This document shows positions 1 to 9,528 of a stretch of 64,000 nt of DNA, in pieces; positions within the stretch are counted from its first letter, which is position 1, and each line of letters begins with the position of its first letter. Source of the stretch: Morinoia aosen (taxonomy: Eukaryota; Arthropoda; Malacostraca; Amphipoda; Talitridae). Below the pieces are notes generated by a model. That model did not search any database. It had not been told where the DNA came from and saw only the letters and a program-made list of their open reading frames with translations. The stretch is from assembly GCA_030386875.1 (NCBI GenBank), contig CM059558.1, positions 2,418,001 through 2,482,000 of the forward strand. The letters run 5' to 3'. The position numbers and the translations under genes were made by a program.

Positions 1-63
1 TGGCGGTAGCGATTTTCTCTATTGGGTATAGGAGAAAAATTTCAAGCACAATACCCCACTCTA
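1..63 (+). mobile_element. Truncated SINE fragment (3' body)
   Basis: These bases match, with few differences, positions 36841-36903 of the fuller SINE copy later in the window; both contain GATTTTCTCT, GGAGAAAAAT and AAGCACAATACCCCACTCTA. The tRNA-like head lies outside the window or is missing. Similarity stops abruptly at about base 63, where LINE reverse transcriptase coding sequence begins. Confidence 0.75.
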
Positions 64-580
64 AGCATTGGTTTTTCTTTTCAATACTAGCACTCAAGAC
101 GCTCTGCTCAATATCTCTGAAAAAATATACAGTGACATCGATCAAAAGAATGTAACACTCTTGCTGCTACTCGATCTCTCTAAGGAGGCGTTCGATAGCG
201 TCGAACATAATATAGACTTCTACGAACAAATACTGAACTTGGGAATAGACACGCAATGGTTTGAAAGTTACTTGTCAAATCGATCTCATGCAGTCCGCAT
301 AGAAAACAAATTGTCCCCATTCATTCAAAACAATTTTGGCGTTCCCCAAGGATCCATTCTTGGTCCACTATTGTTTTCTATTTTCATTAATGATTTCCCT
401 CCAATGCCTTCTAACACACGGATCTCAATGTATGCAGATGTTGTTCAAATTGCCATAACAAGTTCTGTATCGGAAATACCACAGACGCAAATTAAAGCCG
501 AAGCTTTACTGACTAGCCTGAAAGCATGGTACGACCGAAATGGTCTCAAATTAAATGCTAATAAAACTGTGGTGTTGAAG
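64..580 (+). pseudogene. Non-LTR retrotransposon reverse transcriptase fragment
   Basis: One open frame encodes about 170 residues of a CR1/jockey-like LINE reverse transcriptase: STQDALL, a catalytic-aspartate block (LLDLSKEAFDSVEH), SYLSNR, VPQGSILGPLLF and the fourth block. It is dead by two signs. The YADD catalytic box reads YADV, losing an essential aspartate, and block A carries an extra glutamate between SK and AFD. There is no start codon, endonuclease or RT thumb, so this is an internal fragment. It ends where an LTR element begins at about 581. The family assignment rests on motif wording only. Confidence 0.85.
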
Positions 581-891
581 TGTTTGGCGCCGCAAGAGGG
601 TGCTGCAGCGATGTGCGCTCTACCGCCAAAACTTTGGGATCTTGCCGCCGCTGCCGGTAGGCGGCGGCTGGATGGCGGGAGTGTAGTTATGGACGTGGTG
701 GAGTGCACAGACGCGCGTGTGTTTCGTTCTTCGTTCATATTGTCTTCGCCGAGGTTCGGTACTCGTGTAAGCCGGCAAGTGCCTTGCTTTCGTTCCTCTT
801 GGAGTGAAGGAGGAAGGTCAAACAGCTGCGGCAGCTGGTTGGCGGTTGCTGTCGGTGTCGGAGCCGGGCAACGTTATAAGGTACGTCAACA
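581..891 (+). repeat. Putative 5' LTR of the outer LTR element
   Basis: Between the LINE fragment and a gag start codon lies about 350 bp of GC-rich noncoding sequence. A stretch beginning TGTTTGGCGCCGC and ending ACGTCAACA has the TGTT...AACA inverted termini expected of an LTR and would be 311 bp. No second copy exists in the window because the element is truncated at 9241, so the boundaries cannot be confirmed. No convincing primer site follows at 892. Confidence 0.35.
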
Positions 892-937
892 AGCTATCTA
901 GGCTTTTGGCGGTGGTAGCCATCTTGTTGGTAGCGAG

Positions 938-1768
938 ATGGCGGCGGCTGGAAAGGCTGCATCAGCTGAGGTAGCTGACGCAGCTGAGAAGGCTGCGGCA
1001 GCCGGAGCTGGCGATGCGGGATCGCCAGTGCCGCCGGCGGGGAGCACGTCGGGAGTGCTTGTGGATGTTAGCCTGTTGGCTAATATCCTGACTCAGGCGC
1101 GTGGTCCGATCCTCGACCGGTTGTCTAGGCAGCTGCCTAAGTTGACTGGCGATGGATCGGTCCACGCGCTGGAGTGGCTGGAGAACCTGGAGAGGCTCTG
1201 CCAGCTGGAGCGCGTAGCTCCGACCGACGTCATCGGGTTCATGCTCGACGGCAATGCCGCTCGGGTGTTTCGCTCTATGACTGTCGGTGATGCTGCTCTG
1301 TGGTCGGTAGTTCGGTCTACGCTGATCTTGCAATTTGCGTTGCCTATGCAGGAGGCGCATAGGCGGTTCACCGACCGTCGGCTTGCAGCCGGGGAGTCGG
1401 TGGACGTGTACCTGGATGACTTGGCGCGTCTGGGTGGGAGAGTGGGGTCGACTAAGAAGGATTTGATTTTTAGGGTCAAGTTCTACGAGGGTCTCCCCAC
1501 TACTCTGTATACTTGGGCAGTTTCGCGTGAGGACGCGTATACTGCGCCGTTCGATGCTGTGGTGTCGAAAGTGCGGGAATGAATGGCCGCACAGAGGGCT
1601 GTAGCCGGGCGAGGCCAGGAGGCCAGGCTCGGGGCAGACCTTGCTGCTTCGGGGAAGCAGGGCAGTGGTGGCAAGGGTGCTTGCTACCGCTGTGGCGTGC
1701 ACATCGCGTGCGGGTTTGCCCGCAGAAGCAAGGCGCTGCGGCGCCTGTTGGTAGGGGGGCCGTGAAGG
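938..1768 (+). pseudogene. Gag (5' part) of the outer Ty3/gypsy-like element, split by Gypsy-1
   Basis: An ATG at 938 opens a Gag frame: an Ala-rich N-terminus, then a retrotransposon-gag domain (LEWLENLERLCQL, ARVFRSM, AHRRFTDRRLAAGESVDVYLDDL, FYEGLP). The frame meets a TGA at 1580-1582 but continues in the same phase to a decayed first zinc knuckle (CYRCGVHIAC, shortened between Cys and His). The Gypsy-1 insertion interrupts it at 1769. Removing Gypsy-1 and one AAGG copy puts 8845 in phase with the codon before the insertion, so the downstream knuckle at 8875-8925 belongs to this gene. The internal TGA and damaged knuckle argue that this copy was already a pseudogene, although the insertion itself is young. 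Confidence 0.8.
1765..1768. other. Target-site duplication of Gypsy-1 (left, AAGG)
   Basis: AAGG directly precedes the left LTR and is repeated at 8845-8848 directly after the right LTR. A 4-bp duplication fits Ty3/gypsy integrase. Confidence 0.9.
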
Positions 1769-2939
1769 TATGGGAGTACCGTTATTTTCCGTGGGTACTT
1801 CCCGCGAGATTATCGAAAGAAAGTCGTACTATTTGAGGACATTAATAGACTGGGACGATCACGGTGTTTATTTCATAGTACGTGGAAACCAACTCTAAAC
1901 GACGAGGTGCAACGTTTAGGAAGCGTGACTCAACGCCTTGCTAACGTGCTAAAGTGAGCTGAACAATTATAGAGAGTATCTCGAAATCGGGTAGTTCGAG
2001 TTAAAGGAAAATATGTCCTCTAAAATAAATGATATCAGCAGTACAGGCGTACGAAGGACAAAAGGTGTAAAGTACGAAGGGTTAAAAAGAAAAAGACTAA
2101 GGTCAAAGGGGGTAGCACGATTGATGATCTGCACAACACATGAAAACCAGGCGTTAGTAATGTAAGTCGCCTAACAGAGGAACAAAATACATAACTGTAC
2201 AAACCAAAGCATTTACACGTCAGCATTACTAATCGTATTCGAATAACAATACGGGATAGATTTATTGGCAATTGTAATAGAGCTGACGGGCGTAGACAAG
2301 ATAATTATTTTAATCTTGGTAATTTAATTTAATTCGTTCCACTCATCTCTTTTAATAACACTTGAACACGCGCGAGCTAAACTAATTACTTTATGCATAG
2401 GGATTTCTAACTTAAACACATCATTTAAAGAACGAGGGAACGTATCACTGAAGAAGTTGTCGTAACACTTATGGCTCTGCGACGCCGCAACACAATGCTT
2501 GACACTATGAGCCGGTCGGCTCGTTCGTTAGATATTATCAATTTTACATCCTCACTACATTACTTAATACTAAACACTATGATACATCAATGAGATTCTT
2601 ATTTTCACAAAAACCTCGATTCGTACATGACACTGCCTAAAAGGTCTTAAACACACAAAATAGTTATAACCGAAAGCAGCGACTCACCAGTTTGATCGGA
2701 GCACTTGTTTACACTACGAGGTCCAGCGGAATAATGGGCTGCTGCGCCGCGAACGATGCTTGAAGAGCGTGAATGTTGCCATAAGGCTGAACCCAACTCG
2801 TCTCGTAAGACGGTGGAGATTTTATCTATTTTAAAATTTATTTATCTTTTAAATAGAAGACTTTAAAAAGGTAAAAATTACTTTTAATATTAAATTGTAA
2901 ATTTGTATTAATTATTCAGTCATTTTTCCGGGCACCACA
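1769..2939 (-). repeat. Gypsy-1 3' LTR (left copy)
   Basis: This 1171-bp copy is identical to 7674-8844 except for one base. The pol stop codon lies only 29 bp from it. The sequence before it on the minus strand (GGGGTAGTGC) is a poor polypurine tract. Confidence 0.95.
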
Positions 2940-2968
2940 GCACTACCCCGGCCAGACGCGGAGCGCCC

Positions 2969-5900
2969 TCAGACACTAAAATAGTGGTAGTCCGCTGCGG
3001 GTTTGAAACGGACGGCACGACCCGATCTAGTGCGAGGAGGAGGTAGTGAGGGTGCGGGAGTAACCTCAGGAAGCCGCGGAGAAGGCTGAGGAGGAGGAGG
3101 TTCAGGAGGAGTCGGAGATGAGGGTGTAGAAGAGGGTTGAGAAGAGGTAGGGGTACGACTATAGGCGGGTTTCAAACGATCAATCGATACGTTTGAATCA
3201 CCCTGAGGAAGTTTAATCTTGAAAAATTTTGGATTACGTTCTAGGACTTCGTACGGACCTGAATAAGGGGCTTCTAAGCTCCTCTTGATCCGGTCGACTC
3301 GCAACCAAACTTTTTTGCAATTCTGCAAGTCAACGGGCACGTAAACAGGTGGTGAATCATGGCACGAGCCTTCGGAAAGGCGTCGGAAATCGAACTTATG
3401 CATTTCGTTGACAAAGGTTTGGATAACGTCCGAAGAAAATGTTCTAGGCCTTGTATCGGCAACTAAAGGTTGAGGACAAAGCATATAGGCGCCAGTCACG
3501 GCGGTGAAAGGAGAAAAACCAGAAGAGTTTGGAGTCATGTGCAAGCCTAGCAGAACGATAGGAAGGGAGAAATACCAATTTTCTCTACGGGCCATAATGG
3601 CCTCTTTAAGAGTTCGGTGCAATCTTTCAACTAGGCCATTGGACTGAGGCCTGTAGCTGCACGTACGAACATGGTGAAAACCTAGGAGGTTCGCTAATTC
3701 ACTGAAAAGTTCTCCCTCAAACTGTGCACCTCTGTCGGTCACCACTTCCAACGGGACACCAAAGCGTGATATCCATCCGGATACGAAGGCAATGGCGACC
3801 GAGGAAGCAGTGGTATCAACCAGAGGAACAGCTTCGCACCATCTAGTAGCGCGATCAATGCAAGTCAATAGGTACTTGAAGGGTAAAGAAGTTGTAGAAG
3901 TAGGTAAGGAAGCAGGAGGAAGAGGGCCCACAATGTCGATATGGACAGTGTGGAAACGATCAGATTGCGGAGCGATAGGGCTAACAGGAGATTTGGTGTG
4001 TTTATGCACCTTTGCCTGCTGACAATTTTCACAATATCGGACGAAACGATGGACATCTTTGTCCATATTGGGCCAGAAAAACCGGGCTTTCACATTTTTG
4101 GTAGTATTTTTATAGCCCGGATGTGCGAGATTGTGCAAGAATGCCATGATCTGCTCGCGACAAGCAAGGGGAACATAGGGTCGAGGACAATCGGTAGAGG
4201 AATCGCACCATAGTTTAAGATCAGGGGCAATATCGAAGGGTGTCAGCCTTTCTTTCAAAACACTCGTTTCAGGGTCGTCAGCTTGGGCTATAGCCAGCTT
4301 TTTGAGATCGAAAACGTCCACCGATGTTGCGCACACGGGGCGCGACAAGCAGTCTGCTACTACGTTCAGATCTCCTTTAATATACTCTATTGATGTCACG
4401 TATTCCGACAGGAAAGACAACTGTCTTTGCTGCCTATCTGATTTAGCAAGAGTTTTGGAGTAAAAAGCCGACACGAGTGGCTTGTGGTCAGTGAACAATG
4501 TCACTGAGTGACCGTCAACGAGTGATTTGAAATGCAGCACCGCTAGGAATGCGGCAAGTAGCTCACGATCGTACGTCGAGTACGTCTTTTGAACATCGGA
4601 AAGTTTCTTAGAAAAGAAAGCGACAGGTGCAGGTTGGGAGTCAATCAGTTGGTACAGTGCTGCTCCAACAGCGAAGTTAGAACTATCGGAAACAAGATGA
4701 TATTCAGAAGCATCAGGAGAAGGAAAATGAAGAGTTGGACAGTCGGCGAGAGCCTGTTTTAGGTCACTAAAAGATTGCTCTGCTGCCTCAGTCCAAGGCA
4801 ATTGTTTAGTTGACGGATAGTTACGCAAGAGTTCGGTTAGACCGAGAGCTTTGGTGGCAAAAGAAGGGATCATGGGGCGAAAAAAATTAAGCATGCCCAT
4901 AAAACGTCGTAAGTCTCGAGAACATTGAGGACGGGCGCAGTCGGCAATCGCAGCCACTCTGTCAGCGGGAGGTCGTATGCCGTCCGCGCTCACCTCATAG
5001 CCAAGGAAGGTCAGTTTAGATTGGAAGAAACTGCACTTGTCAATCGACAATCGCAATTTATGTTGAGCGAGAAGGGTAAGAACAGTGGACACATCATTTA
5101 AGTGCTCTTCCTCGGTTTCGGAGGCAATGAGAATATCATCCAAATAGACGATGACGTTTTTTACGTTAACGAATAGGGCATCTATGTACCTCTGAAACGT
5201 CGGACCGGCATTCTTTAATCCAAAAGGCATGTACAAAAATTCATACAAGCCAAATGGAGTCGTTACAGCAGTTTTAGGGATAGATTCAGGAGCAACAGGA
5301 ATTTGTAGGTAGGCGCGCTCTAGATCGAGCTTAGAAAAGATCTTTTTTGAGTGCAAGGACATTGTCAGAGAGCGAAGGTGAGGAATAGGGTATCTATCAC
5401 ATACAGTGAGAGAGTTAAGTACACGGTAATCTCCACAAGGTCTCCATTTACCAGGTTCCTTCTTTGGAACGAGGTGCAACGGCGATGCCCAAGGAGAATT
5501 GGACCTTCTAATGATGCCTGCATTCAACAGAAATTCAAATTCTTTTCGAGCTGCTTCAAGTTTAGAACCCGTTAACGGTCGTGGCTTGAAGTGAACGGGG
5601 GAGCAAGAACCAGTATCAATTGAGTGCTGCACGGGGCAGTCGGTTGATGCATCGTTTGAACCGAGTCGTAAGGGAGAGGTCAAAATCGGGTGGTCGGCCA
5701 AGATTTTGCGTACACGGGGATCTATTTGGGTCAAATCAGCGGAGTACGCGGTTAAGGGATCCTTCGAAAAATGAAGGGGAATTTTCCTACCTGTCAAGGT
5801 ATCTATTAGATTACTGTTCTGGCAGTCAACAAGTATCGAGTGCGCGGCCAAGAAATCAATTCCTAGGATCGGCTGAACTACCTCCGCAATGACGAATGTC

Positions 5901-6160
5901 CATTGCAAAGATCTTCCCAGTCCTTTAATGTCCACTACAAGATCGGCCTCGCCTCTGCAATTAATTCTTTCCCCTGACGCTGTAGAGAGTGTTACTGCAG
6001 TGGGACGTAGGTATCCTACCTCACAGGAGGGTGGTAAAATGCTAATCCCCGCCCCTGTATCGATGAGCAGATTAACCTCACTGCGACCTATACGTGCGCT
6101 TACTGAAAGCGGTCGTCCGACGGTCACAGCTTGAACAGACGACCGATCTAGTTTTCCGAC
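2969..6160 (-). CDS. pol: Gypsy-1 Pol polyprotein (protease, RT, RNase H, integrase)
   Basis: An uninterrupted frame (open from 6160, with no usable ATG at its head) encodes a full Ty3/gypsy Pol. In order it shows: aspartic protease (LLIDTGAG) near the start; RT with [21 protein letters not shown] and the YLDD catalytic box; RNase H ([29 protein letters not shown]); integrase HHCC zinc domain (ending CENCQQAK) and D,D,E core ([26 protein letters not shown]); and a proline-rich tail ending with an RTRSGR basic patch. It lies in the -1 frame relative to gag and overlaps the gag stop, so it is presumably made by frameshifting as Gag-Pol. The heptamer before the gag stop (GGAAAAC) is not a canonical slippery site. 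The gene looks intact. Confidence 0.95.
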   Translation of the reverse strand, partial: VGKLDRSSVQAVTVGRPLSVSARIGRSEVNLLIDTGAGISILPPSCEVGYLRPTAVTLSTASGERINCRGEADLVVDIKGLGRSLQWTFVIAEVVQPILGIDFLAAHSILVDCQNSNLIDTLTGRKIPLHFSKDPLTAYSADLTQIDPRVRKILADHPILTSPLRLGSNDASTDCPVQHSIDTGSCSPVHFKPRPLTGSKLEAARKEFEFLLNAGIIRRSNSPWASPLHLVPKKEPGKWRPCGDYRVLNSLTVCDRYPIPHLRSLTMSLHSKKIFSKLDLERAYLQIPVAPESIPKTAVTTPFGLYEFLYMPFGLKNAGPTFQRYIDALFVNVKNVIVYLDDILIASETEEEHLNDVSTVLTLLAQHKLRLSIDKCSFFQSKLTFLGYEVSADGIRPPADRVAAIADCARPQCSRDLRRFMGMLNFFRPMIPSFATKALGLTELLRNYPSTKQLPWTEAAEQSFSDLKQALADCPTLHFPSPDASEYHLVSDSSNFAVGAALYQLIDSQPAPVAFFSKKLSDVQKTYSTYDRELLAAFLAVLHFKSLVDGHSVTLFTDHKPLVSAFYSKTLAKSDRQQRQLSFLSEYVTSIEYIKGDLNVVADCLSRPVCATSVDVFDLKKLAIAQADDPETSVLKERLTPFDIAPDLKLWCDSSTDCPRPYVPLACREQIMAFLHNLAHPGYKNTTKNVKARFFWPNMDKDVHRFVRYCENCQQAKVHKHTKSPVSPIAPQSDRFHTVHIDIVGPLPPASLPTSTTSLPFKYLLTCIDRATRWCEAVPLVDTTASSVAIAFVSGWISRFGVPLEVVTDRGAQFEGELFSELANLLGFHHVRTCSYRPQSNGLVERLHRTLKEAIMARRENWYFSLPIVLLGLHMTPNSSGFSPFTAVTGAYMLCPQPLVADTRPRTFSSDVIQTFVNEMHKFDFRRLSEGSCHDSPPVYVPVDLQNCKKVWLRVDRIKRSLEAPYSGPYEVLERNPKFFKIKLPQGDSNVSIDRLKPAYSRTPTSSQPSSTPSSPTPPEPPPPQPSPRLPEVTPAPSLPPPRTRSGRAVRFKPAADYHYFSV

Positions 6161-7020
6161 CTACGGAACGGGCTAGCAGGTCTAGCGGGAGAAGAAGCTC
6201 TACTTGAGGGTCGAGAGACCGGCAAACCGGGTTTGTAATTAGAGCACCAGCGCCGGCATGATCTAGCTTCATCCCCATAGTAAAGGTGTGCTCTACAGAC
6301 CCTAGGACGCTGGTTTGAACGAAAAGCTCTGACACCTATTGGTATGTTGGGGCTGTCATATTTCCCAATTCTCTCCTCGTGTGCGTTCCGGGCGTTACTT
6401 CGGTAATTCATGTGTGCTCCCGCCTCAGGTGCCCTTTCCCTAAAATTTGGTTCCACAGCAGCTACCTGATGTCGTGGAAGGTACTCCATGTAGGTTTCTG
6501 CAATGGACGCCATAGTGTCCAAGTCGTGCTCCTGGCGCGCGGCTATCCAGGGGCGTATGGCTTCAGGCAAACTGCTCACGAACTTGAGTCGGAGGAAATC
6601 CTCCGACAGGCCTAAGTTGCTTTCAGCGGCTAAAGTGCGTAGCTTTGATAGAAATTCCCTAGGTCTGTCATGGCAATACAACCCCTTCTGTGAAAGGAGC
6701 TCATCAAAGAGTTCCTTTTCGGATCGGGAGTACCGTGCACGCACAAACTCTTTTAACCCCTCATAATCAGCTGCCTCTATGAGCGTTTGTGGTATATGAC
6801 GAGCTATGCGGCTACTCAACGCGCCTAATGCGTGGTGGAACTTTAACGATGAGCGACGCACCCCGGCGACAATAAACTGGCTTTCGAGAATGTTGAAAAA
6901 CATGTGAGGATAAGCCTCATCAAAGTCGGGGGGACGTACCAATGCTGCGTTTGTGGGAATGTGCGGCTCATTGTCGTCTACGGCTTCTTGACCGTTACTG
7001 TTTGGTGGTGGGGGTTCCAT
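6148..7020 (-). CDS. gag: Gypsy-1 Gag
   Basis: This 290-residue frame starts at a true ATG (7018-7020) and ends with TAG at 6148-6150. The N-terminal part resembles the insect gypsy Gag helical domain ([35 protein letters not shown]). The C-terminus carries a single Cys/His cluster ([18 protein letters not shown]) followed by a Ser/Arg/Pro-rich tail, the usual insect-gypsy replacement for a CCHC knuckle. Gag packages the RNA and builds the particle. Pol follows in the -1 frame with a ~13-bp overlap. Confidence 0.9.
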   Translation of the reverse strand: MEPPPPNSNGQEAVDDNEPHIPTNAALVRPPDFDEAYPHMFFNILESQFIVAGVRRSSLKFHHALGALSSRIARHIPQTLIEAADYEGLKEFVRARYSRSEKELFDELLSQKGLYCHDRPREFLSKLRTLAAESNLGLSEDFLRLKFVSSLPEAIRPWIAARQEHDLDTMASIAETYMEYLPRHQVAAVEPNFRERAPEAGAHMNYRSNARNAHEERIGKYDSPNIPIGVRAFRSNQRPRVCRAHLYYGDEARSCRRWCSNYKPGLPVSRPSSRASSPARPASPFRRSEN

Positions 7021-7673
7021 TTCTTTGCTCCCCCAATGAAAATAGGAAAAGGAGAAATATATATCTAGCGAAAGAATTTGAAAAATTGAAATAAATGCGA
7101 TGCGTAAATACAGGAAACGTCGAAAATAGGATACGTTCGCGGAAAAGGGGGAAAAAAAATAATGTGAAATATAATAGTTATAGCGATAGAAGTTGGAGGA
7201 AAAATGTAGTGCGGGAAATAGAGAAAACGTCGCAATAGGGGAAACTCGTTGGAAAAAGCAATCAATAAAAAAAAAAAAAAGGAATAGGAAATATAGAAAA
7301 GAGCTCGCTTGCGAAATATACTATGGTGCACCGGAATGGACTCACTACTTATGCAATGAAAAGCAAATCAATAAAACATAAAATATTCAAAAATAAAAAA
7401 AAAATATGTGCTCGATCACTGGTGAATTCGCTACTCACGATAATTTTGCAGTCTTCGGCTTTTGTACGCCCTGGGGTCTTCTTTTCTTGGTTCTTGGTGT
7501 CGGCGTCCACCGGTTGGCTTGCAGGAGTTCGGCTGCTGGCTTCGGCGATCGGCTATGCTACCCCCTTTGTTATTATAATTATGTATAATGGGTGTATTTT
7601 TATGAATGAGGAAAAATATGAGTTGGGTGAAAATAGCGAAGGTGGGTGTTGGAGCGAAAGGGGGTCACCAGAA
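7021..7673 (-). other. Gypsy-1 5' leader with primer-binding site
   Basis: About 650 bp lie between the 5' LTR and the gag ATG. On the minus strand, three bases after the LTR, comes TGGTGACCCCC (7660-7670), which would pair with a tRNA 3' end GGGGGUCACCA and is the likely primer site. The rest is noncoding and includes a 14-base A run on the plus strand near 7267. Confidence 0.6.
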
Positions 7674-8844
7674 TATGGGAGTACCGTTATTTTCCGTGGG
7701 TACTTCCCGCGAGATTATCGAAAGAAAGTCGTACTATTTGAGGACATTAATAGACTGGGACGATCACGGTGTTTATTTCATAGTACGTGGAAACCAACTC
7801 TAAACGACGAGGTGCAACGTTTAGGAAGCGTGACTCAACGCCTTGCTAACGTGCTAAAGTGAGCTGAACAATTATAGAGAGTATCTCGAAATCGGGTAGT
7901 TCGAGTTAAAGGAAAATATGTCCTCTAAAATAAATGATATCAGCAGTACAGGCGTACGAAGGACAAAAGGTGTAAAGTACGAAGGGTTAAAAAGAAAAAG
8001 ACTAAGGTCAAAGGGGGTAGCACGATTGATGATCTGCACAACACATGAAAACCAGGCGTTAGTAATGTAAGTCGCCTAACAGAGGAACAAAATACATAAC
8101 TGTACAAACCAAAGCATTTACACGTCAGCATTACTAATCGTATTCGAATAACAATACGAGATAGATTTATTGGCAATTGTAATAGAGCTGACGGGCGTAG
8201 ACAAGATAATTATTTTAATCTTGGTAATTTAATTTAATTCGTTCCACTCATCTCTTTTAATAACACTTGAACACGCGCGAGCTAAACTAATTACTTTATG
8301 CATAGGGATTTCTAACTTAAACACATCATTTAAAGAACGAGGGAACGTATCACTGAAGAAGTTGTCGTAACACTTATGGCTCTGCGACGCCGCAACACAA
8401 TGCTTGACACTATGAGCCGGTCGGCTCGTTCGTTAGATATTATCAATTTTACATCCTCACTACATTACTTAATACTAAACACTATGATACATCAATGAGA
8501 TTCTTATTTTCACAAAAACCTCGATTCGTACATGACACTGCCTAAAAGGTCTTAAACACACAAAATAGTTATAACCGAAAGCAGCGACTCACCAGTTTGA
8601 TCGGAGCACTTGTTTACACTACGAGGTCCAGCGGAATAATGGGCTGCTGCGCCGCGAACGATGCTTGAAGAGCGTGAATGTTGCCATAAGGCTGAACCCA
8701 ACTCGTCTCGTAAGACGGTGGAGATTTTATCTATTTTAAAATTTATTTATCTTTTAAATAGAAGACTTTAAAAAGGTAAAAATTACTTTTAATATTAAAT
8801 TGTAAATTTGTATTAATTATTCAGTCATTTTTCCGGGCACCACA
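7674..8844 (-). repeat. Gypsy-1 5' LTR (right copy)
   Basis: This is the promoter-bearing LTR for the minus-strand element, 1171 bp, same length as its partner and different at one base (8159). It ends CACCACA at 8844 next to the AAGG duplication. Confidence 0.95.
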
Positions 8845-8848
8845 AAGG
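8845..8848. other. Target-site duplication of Gypsy-1 (right, AAGG)
   Basis: Direct copy of 1765-1768, immediately outside the right LTR. Confidence 0.9.
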
Positions 8849-9006
8849 CTCCCGCAAAAAGGAAGTTCGCATGCTTTGCGTGTGGAGAGGTCGGGCATTT
8901 TGCTTGCGACTGTCCGACGGTAGGTAGGCCTACGGTTGGTGGGTCGGGTTTCTCTGCGGAGGACGCCAGTCGGGGCGACGCGTCCTCCTCAATGGAAACC
9001 GTGTAA
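8845..9006 (+). pseudogene. Gag (3' part) of the outer element: zinc knuckle
   Basis: The frame entering from the AAGG runs to a TAA at 9004-9006 and contains a perfect CCHC knuckle, CFACGEVGHFACDC (C-x2-C-x4-H-x4-C). It is in phase with the Gag part before Gypsy-1 once the duplication is removed, which shows the two pieces were one gene. The last ~30 codons are Ser/Asp-rich and unremarkable. Confidence 0.85.
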
Positions 9007-9071
9007 GCCGAGCTTACCGGAGGTCTCCTCTCCCCGAGGGAGGTGACGGCGCCCCCTCGGAGAGAGGGACC

Positions 9072-9241
9072 TTGAGCGGCACGAGTGTGTCACTGGGGCG
9101 GGGCGATCTAGAATCGCTCGGAGCGACTGGCGTTACGACGGGGCGTCGGTTGCCAGTCGTTCGTGCCATCTTGAATGGGCATTGTTCTTGGTGTCTGGTA
9201 GACTCCGGGAGCGAGCGGACGGTGGTTTGTCCGCGGGTGGG
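9072..9241 (+). pseudogene. Protease start of the outer element's Pol, truncated
   Basis: The frame shows RLPVVRAILNG then CLVDSGSERTVV, a retropepsin active-site motif (D-S-G) in Ty3/gypsy context, in the -1 frame relative to the outer gag. Element sequence ends at 9241, where a copia LTR starts. Nothing further of this element (RT, integrase, 3' LTR) is found in the window. Confidence 0.75.
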
Positions 9242-9528
9242 TGTTGAGATCCAACTTCAGTATATATATTTATTATTATATATGAGTTGTCGCAGTCGCC
9301 CATTAAATTGCTTCCGTCCCGTTTTCTATGTTCATGTGTTAACTGCCTTTGTAGAGCGATCGAGCTCTTTCTTCTTGTTCTTGCCGCCGTACCCGACGGA
9401 CGTACAGTACATGTAGTTCCTAGATTACCAACTGTGTTTCTCTATACCCCACACTCATACTTATAATCGTTGTCGTACTCCATTATTCCAAGATGGAAAG
9501 AGTGGAAAGAGGCCTCTCTGGTCTAACA
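9242..9528 (+). repeat. Copia 5' LTR (inferred)
   Basis: It starts TGTTGAGATCC and ends GTCTAACA, the TGTTG...ACA pattern of copia LTRs, and is 287 bp, close to the 276 bp known for Drosophila copia. The right edge is set by the primer site that follows. With no 3' LTR left, the boundaries rest on termini and primer site only. It includes a TATA-like stretch near 9260 (TATATATATTTATTATTATA). Confidence 0.6.

Larger units (their letters stand above)
1769..8844 (-). mobile_element. Complete Ty3/gypsy LTR retrotransposon (Gypsy-1)
   Basis: The 7076-bp element lies on the minus strand with LTRs of 1171 bp at 1769-2939 and 7674-8844, an AAGG target duplication, gag (6148-7020) and pol (2969-6160). 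On the minus strand the LTR begins TGTGGTGCCC and ends CTCCCATA. The two LTRs differ at one base that I could find (g at 2254, a at 8159), and both long frames are open, so the insertion is recent and the copy may be competent. No envelope frame is present. It interrupts the gag of an older LTR element. Confidence 0.95.

Noticed and set aside
2035..2271. Minus-strand 78-codon frame within the Gypsy-1 LTR, identical in the other LTR at 7940-8176
   Set aside because: It lacks an ATG (it would start TTG), its conservation is explained by the recent LTR duplication, and it shows no domain.
6150..6160. GGAAAAC before the Gypsy-1 gag stop as a slippery site
   Set aside because: It does not satisfy X-XXY-YYZ (first three bases G, G, A). 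Frameshifting may still occur, but the sequence gives no direct support for this heptamer.
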